64,000 nucleotides of DNA from Vibrio nereis NBRC 15637. Lineage in GTDB: Bacteria > Pseudomonadota > Gammaproteobacteria > Enterobacterales > Vibrionaceae. Positions 17,795-27,381 of the stretch are shown in pieces. The stretch spans positions 248,001-312,000 of the forward strand of contig NZ_BCUD01000002.1 in assembly GCF_001591105.1 (NCBI RefSeq), in the 5' to 3' direction. The first letter of the stretch is position 1. Every line of letters begins with the position of its first letter. The translations under genes and the position numbers were made by a program. The notes under the pieces are model-generated. The model was not told the DNA's origin, did not search any database, and worked only from the letters and a program-made list of their open reading frames with translations.

Positions 17795-18439
17795 ATGAAA
17801 AAAACATTATGCAGTGTTGCGGTTCTAGCTCTTCTGGCTTCAGGTAATGCCTTTGCTCACAAAGAAGGTGATTTTATTGTACGCGCAGGATTAGCGTCTG
17901 TAGTGCCAAATGACAGCAGCGATAAGATCCCAGGTACAGACAAAGAGCTGGAAGTGGATTCAGATACTCAGCTAGGTTTGACAGTGGGTTACATGTTCAC
18001 TGACAACATCAGCTTTGAAGTGTTAGCAGCAACACCATTCTCGCATAATATTTCTACTGAACTTGGCAATCTGGGTGATATCGCAGATACCAAACATCTA
18101 CCACCAACCTTTATGGTTCAATACTACTTTGGTCAGGCAGAAAGCAAGCTGCGTCCATATGTTGGTGCGGGTATCAACTACACAATGTTCTTTGATGAAG
18201 GCTTTAACAGTCATGCTAAAGCCAATGGTCTGAGTGACCTGAAACTCGATGATTCTTGGGGTTTAGCAGCGAATGCGGGCGTAGACTACATGCTCAATGA
18301 TGACTGGTTTGTGAATGCGTCAGTTTGGTATGCCGATATCGATACAGAAGCAACCTACAAAGTCGGAGTTACTGAGGTTAAAACAGACGTCGAAATCGAC
18401 CCTTGGGTCTTTATGATCGGTGGCGGTTACAAGTTCTAA
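17795..18439 (+). CDS. ompW: Outer-membrane protein OmpW
   Basis: Eight-stranded beta-barrel outer-membrane protein with a hydrophobic channel. 214 residues: signal peptide about 1-21 (ends GNAFA-HKEG), then the OmpW pattern DFIVRAGLASVVPND, SFEVLAATPFSHN, PTFMVQYYFG and the closing strand PWVFMIGGGYKF with C-terminal Phe, the signal for barrel assembly. Close to the usual OmpW length. AAGGA precedes the ATG. A perfect FNR box lies 91 bases upstream and a strong terminator follows. OmpW is an abundant immunogenic protein in Vibrio, linked to salt and oxygen response. Confidence 0.95.
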   Translation: MKKTLCSVAVLALLASGNAFAHKEGDFIVRAGLASVVPNDSSDKIPGTDKELEVDSDTQLGLTVGYMFTDNISFEVLAATPFSHNISTELGNLGDIADTKHLPPTFMVQYYFGQAESKLRPYVGAGINYTMFFDEGFNSHAKANGLSDLKLDDSWGLAANAGVDYMLNDDWFVNASVWYADIDTEATYKVGVTEVKTDVEIDPWVFMIGGGYKF

Positions 18440-18464
18440 CGTTGGCATAATACAACGGACACAA

Positions 18465-18489
18465 AAAGGCGGCTCATTGAGCCGCCTTT
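18465..18489. terminator. Terminator between ompW and ppsA
   Basis: Stem AAAGGCGGCTCA / TGAGCCGCCTTT around a single T, followed by ATTATTTTA on the plus side; A-run on the left gives a U-tail for the minus strand as well. Serves ompW and probably the convergent ppsA. Confidence 0.88.
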
Positions 18490-18532
18490 ATTATTTTAGG
18501 ACGAGACAATAATTAATTACTTTTACTGGTAA

Positions 18533-20902
18533 TTACTTCTCTACTTGACCAAGTTTTAGCCACGTATCAATCACTGTATCTGGGTTCAGAGAAACAGAGC
18601 TAATACCTTGCTCCATTAACCATTCCGCTAAGTCGTCGTGGTCTGATGGGCCTTGGCCACAAATACCTACGTATTTGCCAGCTTTAGTCGCGGCATCAAT
18701 CGCCATTTTCAGCATCACTTTCACTGCTGGGTTACGCTCATCGAATAGGTGAGCAACGTCACCAGAATCACGGTCCAAACCAAGTGTTAGCTGAGTCATA
18801 TCGTTCGAGCCGATAGAGAAGCCGTCGAAGTACTTCAAGAACTCGTCAGCCAGTACTGCGTTTGAAGGCAGTTCGCACATCATGATGACTTTCAGACCTT
18901 CATCACCACGGCGCAGGTCAAACTTAGCAAGCAAATCAATAACGGATGCTGCTTCGCTTGGTGTGCGAACAAATGGGATCATGATTTCTACGTTCTTCAG
19001 ACCCATTTCGTTACGTACGCGTTTGATTGCGCGAGTCTCTAGTTCAAAACAGTCTTCAAACACAGGAGAGATGTAACGTGAAGCACCACGGAAACCTAGC
19101 ATTGGGTTTTCTTCGTGCGGTTCATAGCCTTGGCCACCCACTAGGTTGCTGTATTCGTTTGATTTGAAGTCAGACAAACGAACGATAACGCGTTTCGGCC
19201 AGAATGCTGCTGCGATAGTTGCAACACCTTCAGTCAGCTTGCTTACGTAGAAATCAACTGGATCTTTGTAACCACGGATACGCTGCGTGATTTCTGCTTT
19301 AAGTTCTTCACTTTGAGCATCAAAGTTAAGCAGTGCTTTCGGGTGAATACCAATCATCTTGTTGATGATGAATTCTAGTCGAGCAAGGCCAACACCTTCA
19401 TTTGGAATCTGAGCGAAATCAAACGCGCGGTCTGGGTTGCCCACGTTCATCATTACTTTGGTTGATAGTAGTGGCAATTCATCAACCGATGAACGCTTCA
19501 CTTCAAAATCTAACTCACCTTGGTAAACGTAGCCTGTTTCACCTTCCGCACAAGAGACAGTGACCGTAGTACCGTCTGTAAGGCTGGCTGTTGCATTACC
19601 ACAACCAACGATAGCTGGGATACCAAGTTCACGAGCAATGATTGCTGCGTGACAAGTACGACCACCACGGTTAGTAACGATAGCGGATGCTTTCTTCATT
19701 ACAGGTTCCCAATCTGGGTCTGTCATGTCTGTTACCAGTACATCACCCTCTTGAACCAGAGACATTTGGTCCAGAGAATCCACTAGGCGTACTTTACCGC
19801 TGCCGATACGCTGACCGATAGCACGGCCTTCAACTAGAACGTCTGCTTTGTTGTTCAGTTCGTAGCGTTCGATAACGTTTTGATCGTTTTGAGAACAAAC
19901 CGTTTCAGGACGAGCCTGTACGATGTACAGCTTGCCGTCGATACCGTCTTTTGCCCACTCAATATCCATTGGACGTTGGTAGTGCTTCTCGATGATCATC
20001 GCTTGTTTTGCTAGCTCTTTGATCTCTTCATCATTTAGAGAGAACTCGTTGCGCTCTGCATCTGAAGTATCAACGATATCCACTTGCTTACCAATCTCTT
20101 GGTTGGTTGAGTAGATCATCTTAGTTAGCTTAGAACCAAACGTTTTCTTAACGATAGCGTTTTGGCCTGCTTCAAGTAGCGGTTTGTGTACGTAGAACTC
20201 GTCTGGGTTCACTGCACCTTGCACAACCATTTCACCTAGACCCCAAGCAGATGTGATGAACACAACTTGGTCGAAGCCTGACTCTGTATCCAGAGTGAAC
20301 ATAACACCTGATGATGCTTTGTCTGAGCGAACCATGCGCTGAATACCAGCAGACAGAGAAATGCCTCGGTGGTCGAAACCCTGGTGCACACGGTAAGAGA
20401 TAGCGCGATCGTTAAACAGAGAAGCATACACATGCTTAGTTGCTTCAAGAACAGCGTCGATACCTTTCACATTTAGGAAAGTTTCTTGCTGGCCCGCAAA
20501 TGATGCGTCTGGCAAGTCTTCAGCCGTTGCAGAAGAACGAACCGCAACAGAAAGCTCAGTGTTACCTTCAATAAGCTCATGGTAGTTGTTACGGATGTCT
20601 TGCTCTAGATCAGCAGGGAAAGGCGCTTCTAAAACCCATTGACGGATAGTGGCACCTGTCTTACGCAGTGCATCTACGTCTTCAACATCTAGTTCATCAA
20701 GCAGTTGGTGAATGCGATCATCTAAGCCTTCGTAATCCAAGAATTGATTAAAAGCATAAGAGGTTGTCGCAAAGCCATTTGGCACTGAAACACCAGCGTT
20801 TGAAAGGTTAGACACCATTTCACCAAGTGAAGCGTTTTTACCGCCGACTTTGTCGACATCTTCCATGGATAGGCCATTGAACCAGAGGGTATTGTTTTGC
20901 AT
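18533..20902 (-). CDS. ppsA: Phosphoenolpyruvate synthase
   Basis: Makes PEP from pyruvate and ATP (giving AMP and phosphate) for gluconeogenesis. 789 residues from the ATG at 20902, with GGAGATAG upstream; E. coli PpsA is 792, and the 22 residues before this ATG look non-coding. N-terminal ATP-binding domain starts [12 protein letters not shown]; the phosphohistidine domain has [12 protein letters not shown], His418 being the phosphoryl carrier; the C-terminal PEP-binding barrel includes [15 protein letters not shown] and [10 protein letters not shown]. Divergent from ppsR, whose product switches this enzyme on and off, with a 178-base shared promoter region. Confidence 0.97.
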   Translation of the reverse strand: MQNNTLWFNGLSMEDVDKVGGKNASLGEMVSNLSNAGVSVPNGFATTSYAFNQFLDYEGLDDRIHQLLDELDVEDVDALRKTGATIRQWVLEAPFPADLEQDIRNNYHELIEGNTELSVAVRSSATAEDLPDASFAGQQETFLNVKGIDAVLEATKHVYASLFNDRAISYRVHQGFDHRGISLSAGIQRMVRSDKASSGVMFTLDTESGFDQVVFITSAWGLGEMVVQGAVNPDEFYVHKPLLEAGQNAIVKKTFGSKLTKMIYSTNQEIGKQVDIVDTSDAERNEFSLNDEEIKELAKQAMIIEKHYQRPMDIEWAKDGIDGKLYIVQARPETVCSQNDQNVIERYELNNKADVLVEGRAIGQRIGSGKVRLVDSLDQMSLVQEGDVLVTDMTDPDWEPVMKKASAIVTNRGGRTCHAAIIARELGIPAIVGCGNATASLTDGTTVTVSCAEGETGYVYQGELDFEVKRSSVDELPLLSTKVMMNVGNPDRAFDFAQIPNEGVGLARLEFIINKMIGIHPKALLNFDAQSEELKAEITQRIRGYKDPVDFYVSKLTEGVATIAAAFWPKRVIVRLSDFKSNEYSNLVGGQGYEPHEENPMLGFRGASRYISPVFEDCFELETRAIKRVRNEMGLKNVEIMIPFVRTPSEAASVIDLLAKFDLRRGDEGLKVIMMCELPSNAVLADEFLKYFDGFSIGSNDMTQLTLGLDRDSGDVAHLFDERNPAVKVMLKMAIDAATKAGKYVGICGQGPSDHDDLAEWLMEQGISSVSLNPDTVIDTWLKLGQVEK

Positions 20903-21080
20903 GTCTATCTCCGAAACATTGCAGCTTTGTAGGGATTCTAAAAGGCAAACGATTACGCTAAAGCTCAAAAAAATTGTTAAAAATTTTAAAAGCTGTGGGG
21001 GACGTAACTGTCAGCCTATGTTCGTTATCGATATTATGGTGTTTATCCTACTCAAAAGAATTTGAAAGTTTAAATAAAAT

Positions 21081-21914
21081 ATGCAAATTGATAGTCAAAG
21101 TCGTGATGTATTCTATGTTTCTGACGGAACGGCCATAACATGTGAGACTTTAGGACATGTTGTTCTAGGTCAATTTTCGTTCAAAGCTAATGAAAAGACT
21201 TTCCCTTTTGTGGAAAGCGAGGACAAACTTGAGGAGCTATTAAAACAAATTGAAGCGTCGAATCGTGTGAACGGTGTCAAGCCTTTGGTTTTTTTCTCTA
21301 TAGTTATTCCAGAACTTAAGAATATGCTCCTTGATGCACCAGCTCATTGTTATGATGTGCTGGAAAGTATCGTACAGAAAGTACAAGACGATACTAAGAT
21401 GGACCCAACTCCAAAATTGCAGCGTTCGCGCAGTGTAGGCAAAGACTCTGATACCTATTTTGACCGTATTGCCGCGATTGAATACACCCTTGCGCACGAC
21501 GACGGCATCACCCTGAAAGGGCTTGAGCAGGCCGACATCATACTACTTGGCGTCTCTCGTAGCGGTAAAACCCCAACCAGTCTCTATATGGCGATGCAGT
21601 TTGGTCTGCGCGTGGTGAACTATCCATTTATCGAAGAAGACATTAAGCGTTTACGCTTACTTCCTGAGTTTGAAATACATCGACACAAGCTGTTCGGTTT
21701 GACGATTAATCCGGAGCGTTTGACCGAAATTCGAGAAAACCGTTTGGCTGGCAGCGATTATGCCAGTACAGAGCAGTGCTTGACGGAGCTGGCGAGTGTC
21801 GAAGCGTTATTCAGACGAGAGGCGATTCCGTATATCAATACCTCTTCCCTTTCTGTTGAAGAAATCTCAGCACGCATATTAGAAAAGGCAGGATTAAGAC
21901 GTCGTCTGCTGTAA
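21081..21914 (+). CDS. ppsR: PEP synthase regulatory protein (bifunctional kinase/pyrophosphorylase)
   Basis: Controls PpsA by ADP-dependent phosphorylation of a threonine near the catalytic His and by phosphate-dependent removal. 277 residues, the normal length for DUF299 proteins. It begins [19 protein letters not shown], a family hallmark, and has the P-loop [11 protein letters not shown] at residues 157-167. Divergent from ppsA, as is usual in gamma-proteobacteria. The ATG at 21081 has no strong ribosome site in the AT-rich leader. Followed by a hairpin shared with the tonB operon end. Confidence 0.95.
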   Translation: MQIDSQSRDVFYVSDGTAITCETLGHVVLGQFSFKANEKTFPFVESEDKLEELLKQIEASNRVNGVKPLVFFSIVIPELKNMLLDAPAHCYDVLESIVQKVQDDTKMDPTPKLQRSRSVGKDSDTYFDRIAAIEYTLAHDDGITLKGLEQADIILLGVSRSGKTPTSLYMAMQFGLRVVNYPFIEEDIKRLRLLPEFEIHRHKLFGLTINPERLTEIRENRLAGSDYASTEQCLTELASVEALFRREAIPYINTSSLSVEEISARILEKAGLRRRLL

Positions 21915-21930
21915 TGCGTTTCAAAAAACA

Positions 21931-21957
21931 AATAGGGGGCTGATTCGGCCCCCTATT
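21931..21957. terminator. Shared terminator of ppsR and tonB-exbB-exbD
   Basis: Stem AATAGGGGGC / GCCCCCTATT, 7-base loop. On the minus strand it continues TTTGTTTTTTG, a good U-tail for the tonB operon; on the plus strand the tail is weak. Confidence 0.85.
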
Positions 21958-21985
21958 AACGTGATTTACTATGTTACCTAACTGG

Positions 21986-22402
21986 TTACTCGGAAGACTC
22001 TTCCGTGAGTAGCTGAGTCGCTTGAATGCCATTCTCTTGCAGAAAAGCGAGCAACTTAACCAGATGCTGCACATCGGCGGTTTTGTCTGCCCCAATCACA
22101 ATTGGTTTCGCATCCGACTTGTGCTGCTCAAGTAAGGCAAGTGTGAAGTTTTCCCAGTCAATGTATTCTTTGCTATCGATAGCCCAATGAGGCTCTGAAG
22201 CAAGAATGTTGACCGTGATCGACTTAGTATCCACGTCCGAAACGGCTTGAGAGTCTGTGGTGGGTAAGTCAACTTCTAACGACTCCAATTTAACCGCCGC
22301 AGTCAGCATGAGAAACACCATCACGATGAAGATGATGTCGAGCAATGGCGTTAAATCGGGGGTTAACCCAAAGCGGTTGTCTGGCTCTTTTGCCCTGATC
22401 AT
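21986..22402 (-). CDS. exbD: Biopolymer transport protein ExbD
   Basis: Inner-membrane stator component that, with ExbB, uses proton flow to energise TonB. 138 residues: a short cytoplasmic N-terminus, one TM helix with the essential Asp (DLTPLLDIIFIVMVFLMLTAA; the first Asp of LLDII is the proton carrier), and a periplasmic domain. Overlaps exbB by 4 bases (ATGA type). Third gene of tonB-exbB-exbD. Confidence 0.94.
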   Translation of the reverse strand: MIRAKEPDNRFGLTPDLTPLLDIIFIVMVFLMLTAAVKLESLEVDLPTTDSQAVSDVDTKSITVNILASEPHWAIDSKEYIDWENFTLALLEQHKSDAKPIVIGADKTADVQHLVKLLAFLQENGIQATQLLTEESSE

Positions 22403-23085
22403 GCTGCGGCCTCAACTGGGGTTTCTACTTTCTTTTTACCATTTAAGGCTACGTGTTGAACGCTAATGCCTTCTAACCACAGGTTTACGTAGTTAAGCGT
22501 GTGTTCTAATTTAGCCATTACCTTGTCTGCCCAAAGGCCAAGCAGTTGTGCGCCAGCAATCGCGGGTAGAGCGATCAGTAGGCCAGCTGCGGTAGTGCGC
22601 ATCGCTAGGCCAAGGCCATCTGCGAGATCGTTAGGTGTGATGTTACCAGTAGAAGCCGCTACCCCTTTAAACATCTCGATCAAACCCAGTACGGTACCTA
22701 AAAGTCCGATCAAAGGACTTAATACACCAATCAGGGTCAGCAGTCTTAGTCCCGAGTTAAGCTGGTGGCGTTTTTCCTGCAACCACATACCAGCGGCATC
22801 TTCTCTTAGCGTTTTAGAAAACGAGTGATGAGCCAGCAACATCGCCACACCTTTGTATAAAAGAGGGCGGCGAGGCGACAGTTTATCCGCAAGACGTTCT
22901 ATTTCAGCTGTATCCGTTGGAGAGATATTATCCAGCTCTGCACGGATCGCCCGTTTACCAACCCCTAAACTGATGACAACTTGAAACAGTCTCTCTGCGA
23001 CAATCATCACGGTTAAAGCCGAGCAAATAATTAACGGCCAAGCCATTAAGCCAAGGTTATCTTGAATGTTCTGTAATTGTTCCAT
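22399..23085 (-). CDS. exbB: Biopolymer transport protein ExbB
   Basis: Pentameric inner-membrane proton-channel component of the TonB motor. 228 residues, three TM helices, with the MotA/TolQ/ExbB core LLTLIGVLSPLIGLLGTVLGLIEMF and LADGLGLAMRTTAAGLLIALPAIAG. Begins 1 base overlapping the tonB stop and ends overlapping exbD by 4 bases, so the three are translated together. The short N-terminus fits the ExbB1 type that lacks the long TolR-like leader of ExbB2. Confidence 0.94.
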   Translation of the reverse strand: MEQLQNIQDNLGLMAWPLIICSALTVMIVAERLFQVVISLGVGKRAIRAELDNISPTDTAEIERLADKLSPRRPLLYKGVAMLLAHHSFSKTLREDAAGMWLQEKRHQLNSGLRLLTLIGVLSPLIGLLGTVLGLIEMFKGVAASTGNITPNDLADGLGLAMRTTAAGLLIALPAIAGAQLLGLWADKVMAKLEHTLNYVNLWLEGISVQHVALNGKKKVETPVEAAA

Positions 23086-23834
23086 TATCTATCCAACTTA
23101 AAACGTATAGGAATTTGAACTCGGTGGGCCGTACGTTTCCCACCAACGATGTGTGGAGAAAACTTCCACTTTTTAATAGCATCTAGTGCCGCTTTATCCA
23201 GAATTCTCGTTCCGGAAGAGGTCTTAAGAACTTGCTTTACCTGTTTGCCGTTCTTATCAAGCCACACTTCGTAAACGGCTACGCCTTCAAGCCCTCGCTT
23301 CCTCGCTAAGCGCGGATAAGTCGGTGGTGTTGGCTTGGTCAAGAATGACGGCTTTTGCACCAGGACAGGCTGCGCAGTCGCTCCCTGGCTAGACGCCGCG
23401 GGTTTAGGATCTTTGGTCTGTTTTTCTGGCTCAGTCTGTTTCTTTTCTGCCGGCTTCTCTTGAGGAGTGGGTTTTGGTTTCGGCTTTTCGACGACTTTCT
23501 TAGGAGTAACTTTAGGTTGCTCCTTCTTCTTCACCGGCTTTTTCTTTTTAACGGGTTTCGGTTTCTTTTTAACCGGCTTTGGCTTCGCTGGTTTTTCCTG
23601 TTTGATGACTTCTTTTTTTACCGGCGGCGGCTCAACAGGCTTTTCGACAGGCTGTTCAACCGGAGGTGTTTCCACGGCTTTAGGCGTTGGCTGCGCAGTA
23701 AAATTAATTGAAACAGAAGTAGATTGATTCCCCGTGGGCATAGCAAACACTTTTGGCTCATGTGCGACAAACAGGAATGCGGCATGTACCGCTAAAGATA
23801 CGCCGCCTGCTACGCAATATCGCTTCAGATTCAC
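23085..23834 (-). CDS. tonB: TonB energy-transducing protein (TonB1 type)
   Basis: Passes energy from ExbBD to outer-membrane receptors. 249 residues: N-terminal TM about 10-28 with the SLAVHAAFLF pattern (His in the TM helix); a long Pro/Lys/Glu-rich spacer about 55-150 (many KPVKK and KPKP repeats) to span the periplasm; and a C-terminal TonB domain about 165-249 with YPRLARKRGLEGVAVYEVWLD and the KWKFSPH segment. The gene order tonB-exbB-exbD is the TonB1 layout of Vibrio. In many vibrios this operon lies beside heme-use genes (hutWXZ), which are not in this window. A Fur-like site lies upstream. Confidence 0.94.
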   Translation of the reverse strand: MNLKRYCVAGGVSLAVHAAFLFVAHEPKVFAMPTGNQSTSVSINFTAQPTPKAVETPPVEQPVEKPVEPPPVKKEVIKQEKPAKPKPVKKKPKPVKKKKPVKKKEQPKVTPKKVVEKPKPKPTPQEKPAEKKQTEPEKQTKDPKPAASSQGATAQPVLVQKPSFLTKPTPPTYPRLARKRGLEGVAVYEVWLDKNGKQVKQVLKTSSGTRILDKAALDAIKKWKFSPHIVGGKRTAHRVQIPIRFKLDR

Positions 23835-23890
23835 TCTGTCCTCACAACTCAGTCTTAGTAAAAATTGGATTAGGATTATTGCTTAAAATA

Positions 23891-23920
23891 CAAATAATAT
23901 CAATTCTCAATTGCATTATC
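23891..23920. promoter_or_regulatory. Possible Fur box upstream of tonB
   Basis: On the minus strand, GATAATGCAATTGAGAATTG at about 23901-23920 shares the GATAAT...AATTG pattern with the Fur consensus, 60-90 bases upstream of the tonB start. The match is partial; TonB1 systems are known to be iron-repressed. Confidence 0.4.
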
Positions 23921-24125
23921 GTTTGTTTTTAACGGTGTGTTTATAATTTGTTGCTACTGAGCTTTAAAGTGCTATTTATTAATAACTTAAGCTGATGGTT
24001 TGGTGTGAAATGATTTTACAAAATCAATGGATGACCTAGCAAATTAGGCTTCGCTAGGCTCATTTTGGCTCGATAAGGAGAGGGCTTCCTATACCCAAAG
24101 ATAAGTATAAGAAGCGTTTGTCGCG

Positions 24126-25121
24126 TTATGATACTAATGTGGATTGTTCGAGCACTTGTGGGTTAGCAATGTTGTGTGGTTGAGCATTGAGGTAGTGGAG
24201 TACATTCTCTAACGCCCACTGGAAATAAAGCTCATAACTATTGCGTTCCACATAGCCAAGGTGCGGAGTCGCCACCACATTCGGCAATGTCAAAAGCGGT
24301 TGGTTGTCTACATTGGTGGGCTCTTCCTCATAGACATCGACTGCGGCTCTTTTTGACGGAGACTCAACGAGCGTTTGGTACAAAGCGCCAGGCTCAACGA
24401 GTTCAGCGCGGCTGATATTGACCAGGAGTGAATCAGGCTTCATTAAGTCTAAATCTTGCTTCGTAACAATATGTCGCGTTGCGCTGTTTAAACGTAAGTT
24501 AAGCGAGATAATGTCACACTGACTGAAAAAGTCGGACTTGTTTTCTGCTGCTTGATAACCGTGGCGAATGGCTTTGTCACGCGATTGTTCACTTCCCCAT
24601 ACTAGCACCTTCATATTGAAGGCTTGAGCGTATCGCGCGAGCTGTTGGCCTATCTTTCCATATCCCCAAATTCCGAAAGTGCGGCCACTCAGTGTCGACC
24701 CAAGCCCTAGCTGGCCTGATTGCTGCCAGTGACCTTGCTTGAACTGCTCGATATAAGCGGGAATATGCCTCATAGACGCCATGATAAGCGCCCAAGCGAG
24801 TTCCGAAGGCGCGACTGGCGAACCGACGCCTTCTGCGACGGCAACATTATGTGTCGTGCAATCATCTAAATTAATGTGATTGCTGATTTTCCCTGTTTGG
24901 CTAATCAGCTTCAGGTTCGGTAATCTGGCTAGCAACCGCTCTGTTATCGTGCTTCTTTCTCGGATAAGGACGAGAATATCGAAGGGCTTAAGGCGTTCAG
25001 CCAGAGCGTCTAAGTCACTGAGTGTGTCGTTGAAGACGGTTATGTCATGGCCGTTGAGCATTGAAAAACAGGAAAGTGTACGAACTTGGTCCTGATAATC
25101 ATCCAAAATAGCTATTTTCAA
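24126..25121 (-). CDS. NAD-dependent D-isomer-specific 2-hydroxyacid dehydrogenase
   Basis: Reduces a 2-oxoacid or oxidises a D-2-hydroxyacid with NAD(P). 331 residues: the catalytic domain is split around the Rossmann domain with GIWGYGKIGQQLA (GxGxxG, about 146-158). Catalytic residues visible: Arg in NISRAELV, Glu in YEEEP and His in TPHLGY near 290. The start codon is TTG at 25121, with AAAGGAG 8 bases upstream; no ATG fits. Substrate is not defined by sequence. It lies 25 bases after a DUF924 gene on the same strand, so the two may be co-transcribed. Confidence 0.9.
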   Translation of the reverse strand: MKIAILDDYQDQVRTLSCFSMLNGHDITVFNDTLSDLDALAERLKPFDILVLIRERSTITERLLARLPNLKLISQTGKISNHINLDDCTTHNVAVAEGVGSPVAPSELAWALIMASMRHIPAYIEQFKQGHWQQSGQLGLGSTLSGRTFGIWGYGKIGQQLARYAQAFNMKVLVWGSEQSRDKAIRHGYQAAENKSDFFSQCDIISLNLRLNSATRHIVTKQDLDLMKPDSLLVNISRAELVEPGALYQTLVESPSKRAAVDVYEEEPTNVDNQPLLTLPNVVATPHLGYVERNSYELYFQWALENVLHYLNAQPHNIANPQVLEQSTLVS

Positions 25122-25146
25122 AATATCTCCTTTATTTTTATTGGGC

Positions 25147-25710
25147 TTAAAAGCTAGAGCCGGGTTGTTTGAGAAATTCTACTTCTTCCGGAGTACTTTC
25201 CCTGCCTAATATTTCATTCCTATGAGGATAACGACCGAAACGCTCAATAATTATCTTATGCTTTATTTCAAAGTCATAATTATTCTCTAAACCAGGAGTA
25301 CTAAAAAGCTCAACCGCTCTTTCATGAATAATATTCGACTCGCTGTGCATAAAAGGCATATAAAGAAAGCCTTTTTCTGCATTGGTCAACTGCTCATCCA
25401 TTTCAAGCAGAATCGTTTCTTGAGCAAGCGCTAACGCGAGTGGATCTTGTGAGTACGCTTTTGCTGTATTGCGGTAAACGTTTCTAGAAAACTGATCGAG
25501 AATGATGATCTCTGCCAGCCTCCCGTGAGGTGTGGCTCTCCATGTAAAAAGTTCTGATTTTTCAGCGCTTTTCAGTAGCTCACCAAAACGTTCGGTTATC
25601 GTTTTATCCAGGGCGTCATTCGCTTCAAACCAATCTTTTGGGGCCAACTCTTCAAACCAAAAGGACAATACGTCTTGTGGGGTTATGTTGTTATTCATGA
25701 TGCCATCCAT
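25147..25710 (-). CDS. DUF924 family protein
   Basis: 187 residues with the DUF924 pattern throughout: DVLSFWFEELAPKDWFEAND at the start, then GRLAEIIILDQFSRNVYRNTA, FLYMPFMHSE and the ending RFGRYPHRNEILGRESTPEE. Family fold is TPR-like; a few relatives are thought to bind nucleotides or tRNA, but no role is established. Start could be the ATG at 25710 or four codons in at 25698. 25 bases upstream of the 2-hydroxyacid dehydrogenase gene on the same strand. Confidence 0.88.
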   Translation of the reverse strand: MDGIMNNNITPQDVLSFWFEELAPKDWFEANDALDKTITERFGELLKSAEKSELFTWRATPHGRLAEIIILDQFSRNVYRNTAKAYSQDPLALALAQETILLEMDEQLTNAEKGFLYMPFMHSESNIIHERAVELFSTPGLENNYDFEIKHKIIIERFGRYPHRNEILGRESTPEEVEFLKQPGSSF

Positions 25711-26053
25711 GCAGAATACTTTCTGGATAATTATTGCTGATTTTATTTAAAAACAAAATATTTTGTGATGGAGTTTAAGAAGATAAACAAATTTTCATTT
25801 GAGGATGTGAAATACGACAAACTAACTATTCATCGAAGTCGGTTATTTAATAATGATATGAATAAATCCATCACGAGTTATTGGAATAATATTCAGTATC
25901 GAAAAGTTGCGAAAATTTATCCCCGTTTATTCATGGTGATTTAAAGAGATTTGAATCACGATTTTAATATCCGTAATTCTTTAATCTTGAGGCCAACAAA
26001 TACTAGATCATAACTTGATTAATTTTTTATCCCATATTTTGGAGGATAGTTTT
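25711..26053. other. AT-rich intergenic region with a 58-codon open frame
   Basis: 343 bases between the DUF924 gene and the carbamate kinase gene. It contains an open frame at 25768-25944 on the plus strand, described separately, then AT-rich leader sequence for arcC with GGAGG at 26041-26045. No structured RNA is recognisable. Confidence 0.4.
25768..25944 (+). CDS. Possible small protein upstream of arcC (weak)
   Basis: 58 codons from ATG (MEFKKINKFSFEDVKYDKLT...) to TAA. Rich in Lys, Ile, Asn and Phe, as random AT-rich frames are, but with a plausible amphipathic pattern and no low-complexity run. There is no clear ribosome site before the ATG. It could be the remnant of a longer gene or chance. 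Reported because this gap otherwise lacks a gene. Confidence 0.2.
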   Translation: MEFKKINKFSFEDVKYDKLTIHRSRLFNNDMNKSITSYWNNIQYRKVAKIYPRLFMVI

Positions 26054-26983
26054 ATGCGTATCGTATTAGCATTAGGTGGTAATGCACTTTTGGCTCGTGG
26101 CCAGGCTTTAACTGCAGAAAATCAAAGAGATAACATTCAAAAAGCAGCAGAAAGTATTGCGGCTATTGCTAAGCATCATGAAGTCGTCATTGTTCATGGT
26201 AACGGCCCTCAAGTCGGCTTGCTAATGGAACAAAACGCGGCTTATCAGGAATATTCTCCGGAAACGACTCCTTACCCTATGGATGTCTTAGGCTCTGAAA
26301 CGTGTGGAATGGTAGGTTACATGTTGCAACAAGAGCTGAAAAATTGTGAATCAAGCTTAAACATCGCGACGTTAGTTACCCAAACTCAAGTGAGCAAAGA
26401 GGACCCAGCATTTGCTAATCCTACTAAGTTTGTTGGCCCGGTGTACACGCAAGGACAAGCGGAAGAGTTAATGGCAGCCAGCGACAAAGTGTTTAAAGCT
26501 GATGGTGAATACTACCGCCGTGTTGTTCCTTCACCTATGCCTAAAGACATCGTCGAAGTGCCTCAAGTAGAAACGTTGCTTCAAGCGGGCAATGTTGTGA
26601 TTGCGTGCGGTGGTGGTGGCGTACCAGTTTGCATGGAAAAAGGGCGCAGTGTGGGCGTTGAGTGTGTGATCGATAAAGACTTAACGGCAGAATTGCTAGC
26701 AGAAAAGATTGATGCAGATTTATTTGTGATTTTAACGGATGGCTCAATTTACCGTAACTACGGAAAAGCGGATCAGGCAGAGATGAAAGTCGCAACACCA
26801 AAAGGGTTGTCTGAGTTCTCATTCCCTGCAGGTTCTATGGGACCAAAAGTGGATGCAGTGTGCAAATTTGTCGAGTCAGGCCGAGGAGATGCTGCAATCG
26901 GTTCCCTATTTGAGCTGGATAAAGTGATCTGCAATGAAGCGGGTACATTGATTAAGCAAGGCGAAGGGATTGAGTACTACTAA
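26054..26983 (+). CDS. arcC: Carbamate kinase
   Basis: Makes ATP from carbamoyl phosphate and ADP (or the reverse). 309 residues from the ATG at 26054 with TTGGAGGATAG upstream; the usual length is about 310. Family motifs: RIVLALGGNALL at the start, VIVHGNGPQVGLL, PMDVLGSETCGMVGYML, and VIACGGGGVPV. The preceding 13 residues of the open frame are not family-like. Arginine deiminase (arcA), ornithine carbamoyltransferase (arcB) and antiporter (arcD) are not adjacent, so the carbamoyl phosphate source is elsewhere, for example allantoin or agmatine use. No terminator hairpin is obvious after it. Confidence 0.94.
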   Translation: MRIVLALGGNALLARGQALTAENQRDNIQKAAESIAAIAKHHEVVIVHGNGPQVGLLMEQNAAYQEYSPETTPYPMDVLGSETCGMVGYMLQQELKNCESSLNIATLVTQTQVSKEDPAFANPTKFVGPVYTQGQAEELMAASDKVFKADGEYYRRVVPSPMPKDIVEVPQVETLLQAGNVVIACGGGGVPVCMEKGRSVGVECVIDKDLTAELLAEKIDADLFVILTDGSIYRNYGKADQAEMKVATPKGLSEFSFPAGSMGPKVDAVCKFVESGRGDAAIGSLFELDKVICNEAGTLIKQGEGIEYY

Positions 26984-27099
26984 TCGGTTGTAGCGCATAG
27001 CGTTGAACTCAACTTTTTACTCCATATAGGTATTGGCTTTTAGCTGCCAATACCTATAATTTGGCGTTCTTTATTGGCTGCTTACTATTAAGTTGTTTT

Positions 27100-27381
27100 A
27101 TGAGCGCGCAAATTAAACCTGATCGTATAACCGCAATGCGATCCATCATCGAACAAGTCAAGTCCACACTCCCTCTCTACGAACCCGAAACATTTATCTG
27201 TGGTACTAAAGGCAATTGTACGGGATGCCCAAAGAAGTTACTCGAAATGGTTGACGATGAACTGAGTTATTGGGAATCCGCTATGGACAGAGGTATTACG
27301 CCGCAATTCGATGAAATCAGACGCTTTGGTAAAATGTGTACCAGTGTGAAGCGCGGATTACAGCGTAATAATCTCCTTTAA
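27100..27381 (+). CDS. Conserved Cys-rich hypothetical protein
   Basis: 93 residues from the ATG at 27100 (MSAQIKPDRITAMR). It contains CGTKGNCTGCPKKLL, a CX5CX2C pattern that with a later Cys (GKMCTSVK) could bind a metal or FeS cluster. The remainder is helical and charged. I recognise no named family. It ends 4 bases into the convergent neighbour's end (27378). The upstream ATG-like extension (MAFFIGCLLLSCF) would add a hydrophobic stretch but lacks a ribosome site; if real the protein would be membrane-targeted. Confidence 0.65.
   Translation: MSAQIKPDRITAMRSIIEQVKSTLPLYEPETFICGTKGNCTGCPKKLLEMVDDELSYWESAMDRGITPQFDEIRRFGKMCTSVKRGLQRNNLL

Noticed and set aside
18533..20968. Longer ppsA start adding 22 residues ([12 protein letters not shown]...).
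   Set aside because: The ATG at 20902 has GGAGATAG and gives the usual PpsA length; the extension is not protein-like.
23355..23727. Phe/Leu/Arg-rich plus-strand frames opposite tonB.
   Set aside because: They mirror the Pro/Lys-rich TonB spacer in reverse and have no other support.
23085..25121. Heme-use genes (hutWXZ) with the TonB1 operon.
   Set aside because: Neighbours are a 2-hydroxyacid dehydrogenase and a DUF924 gene; no heme gene is recognisable.
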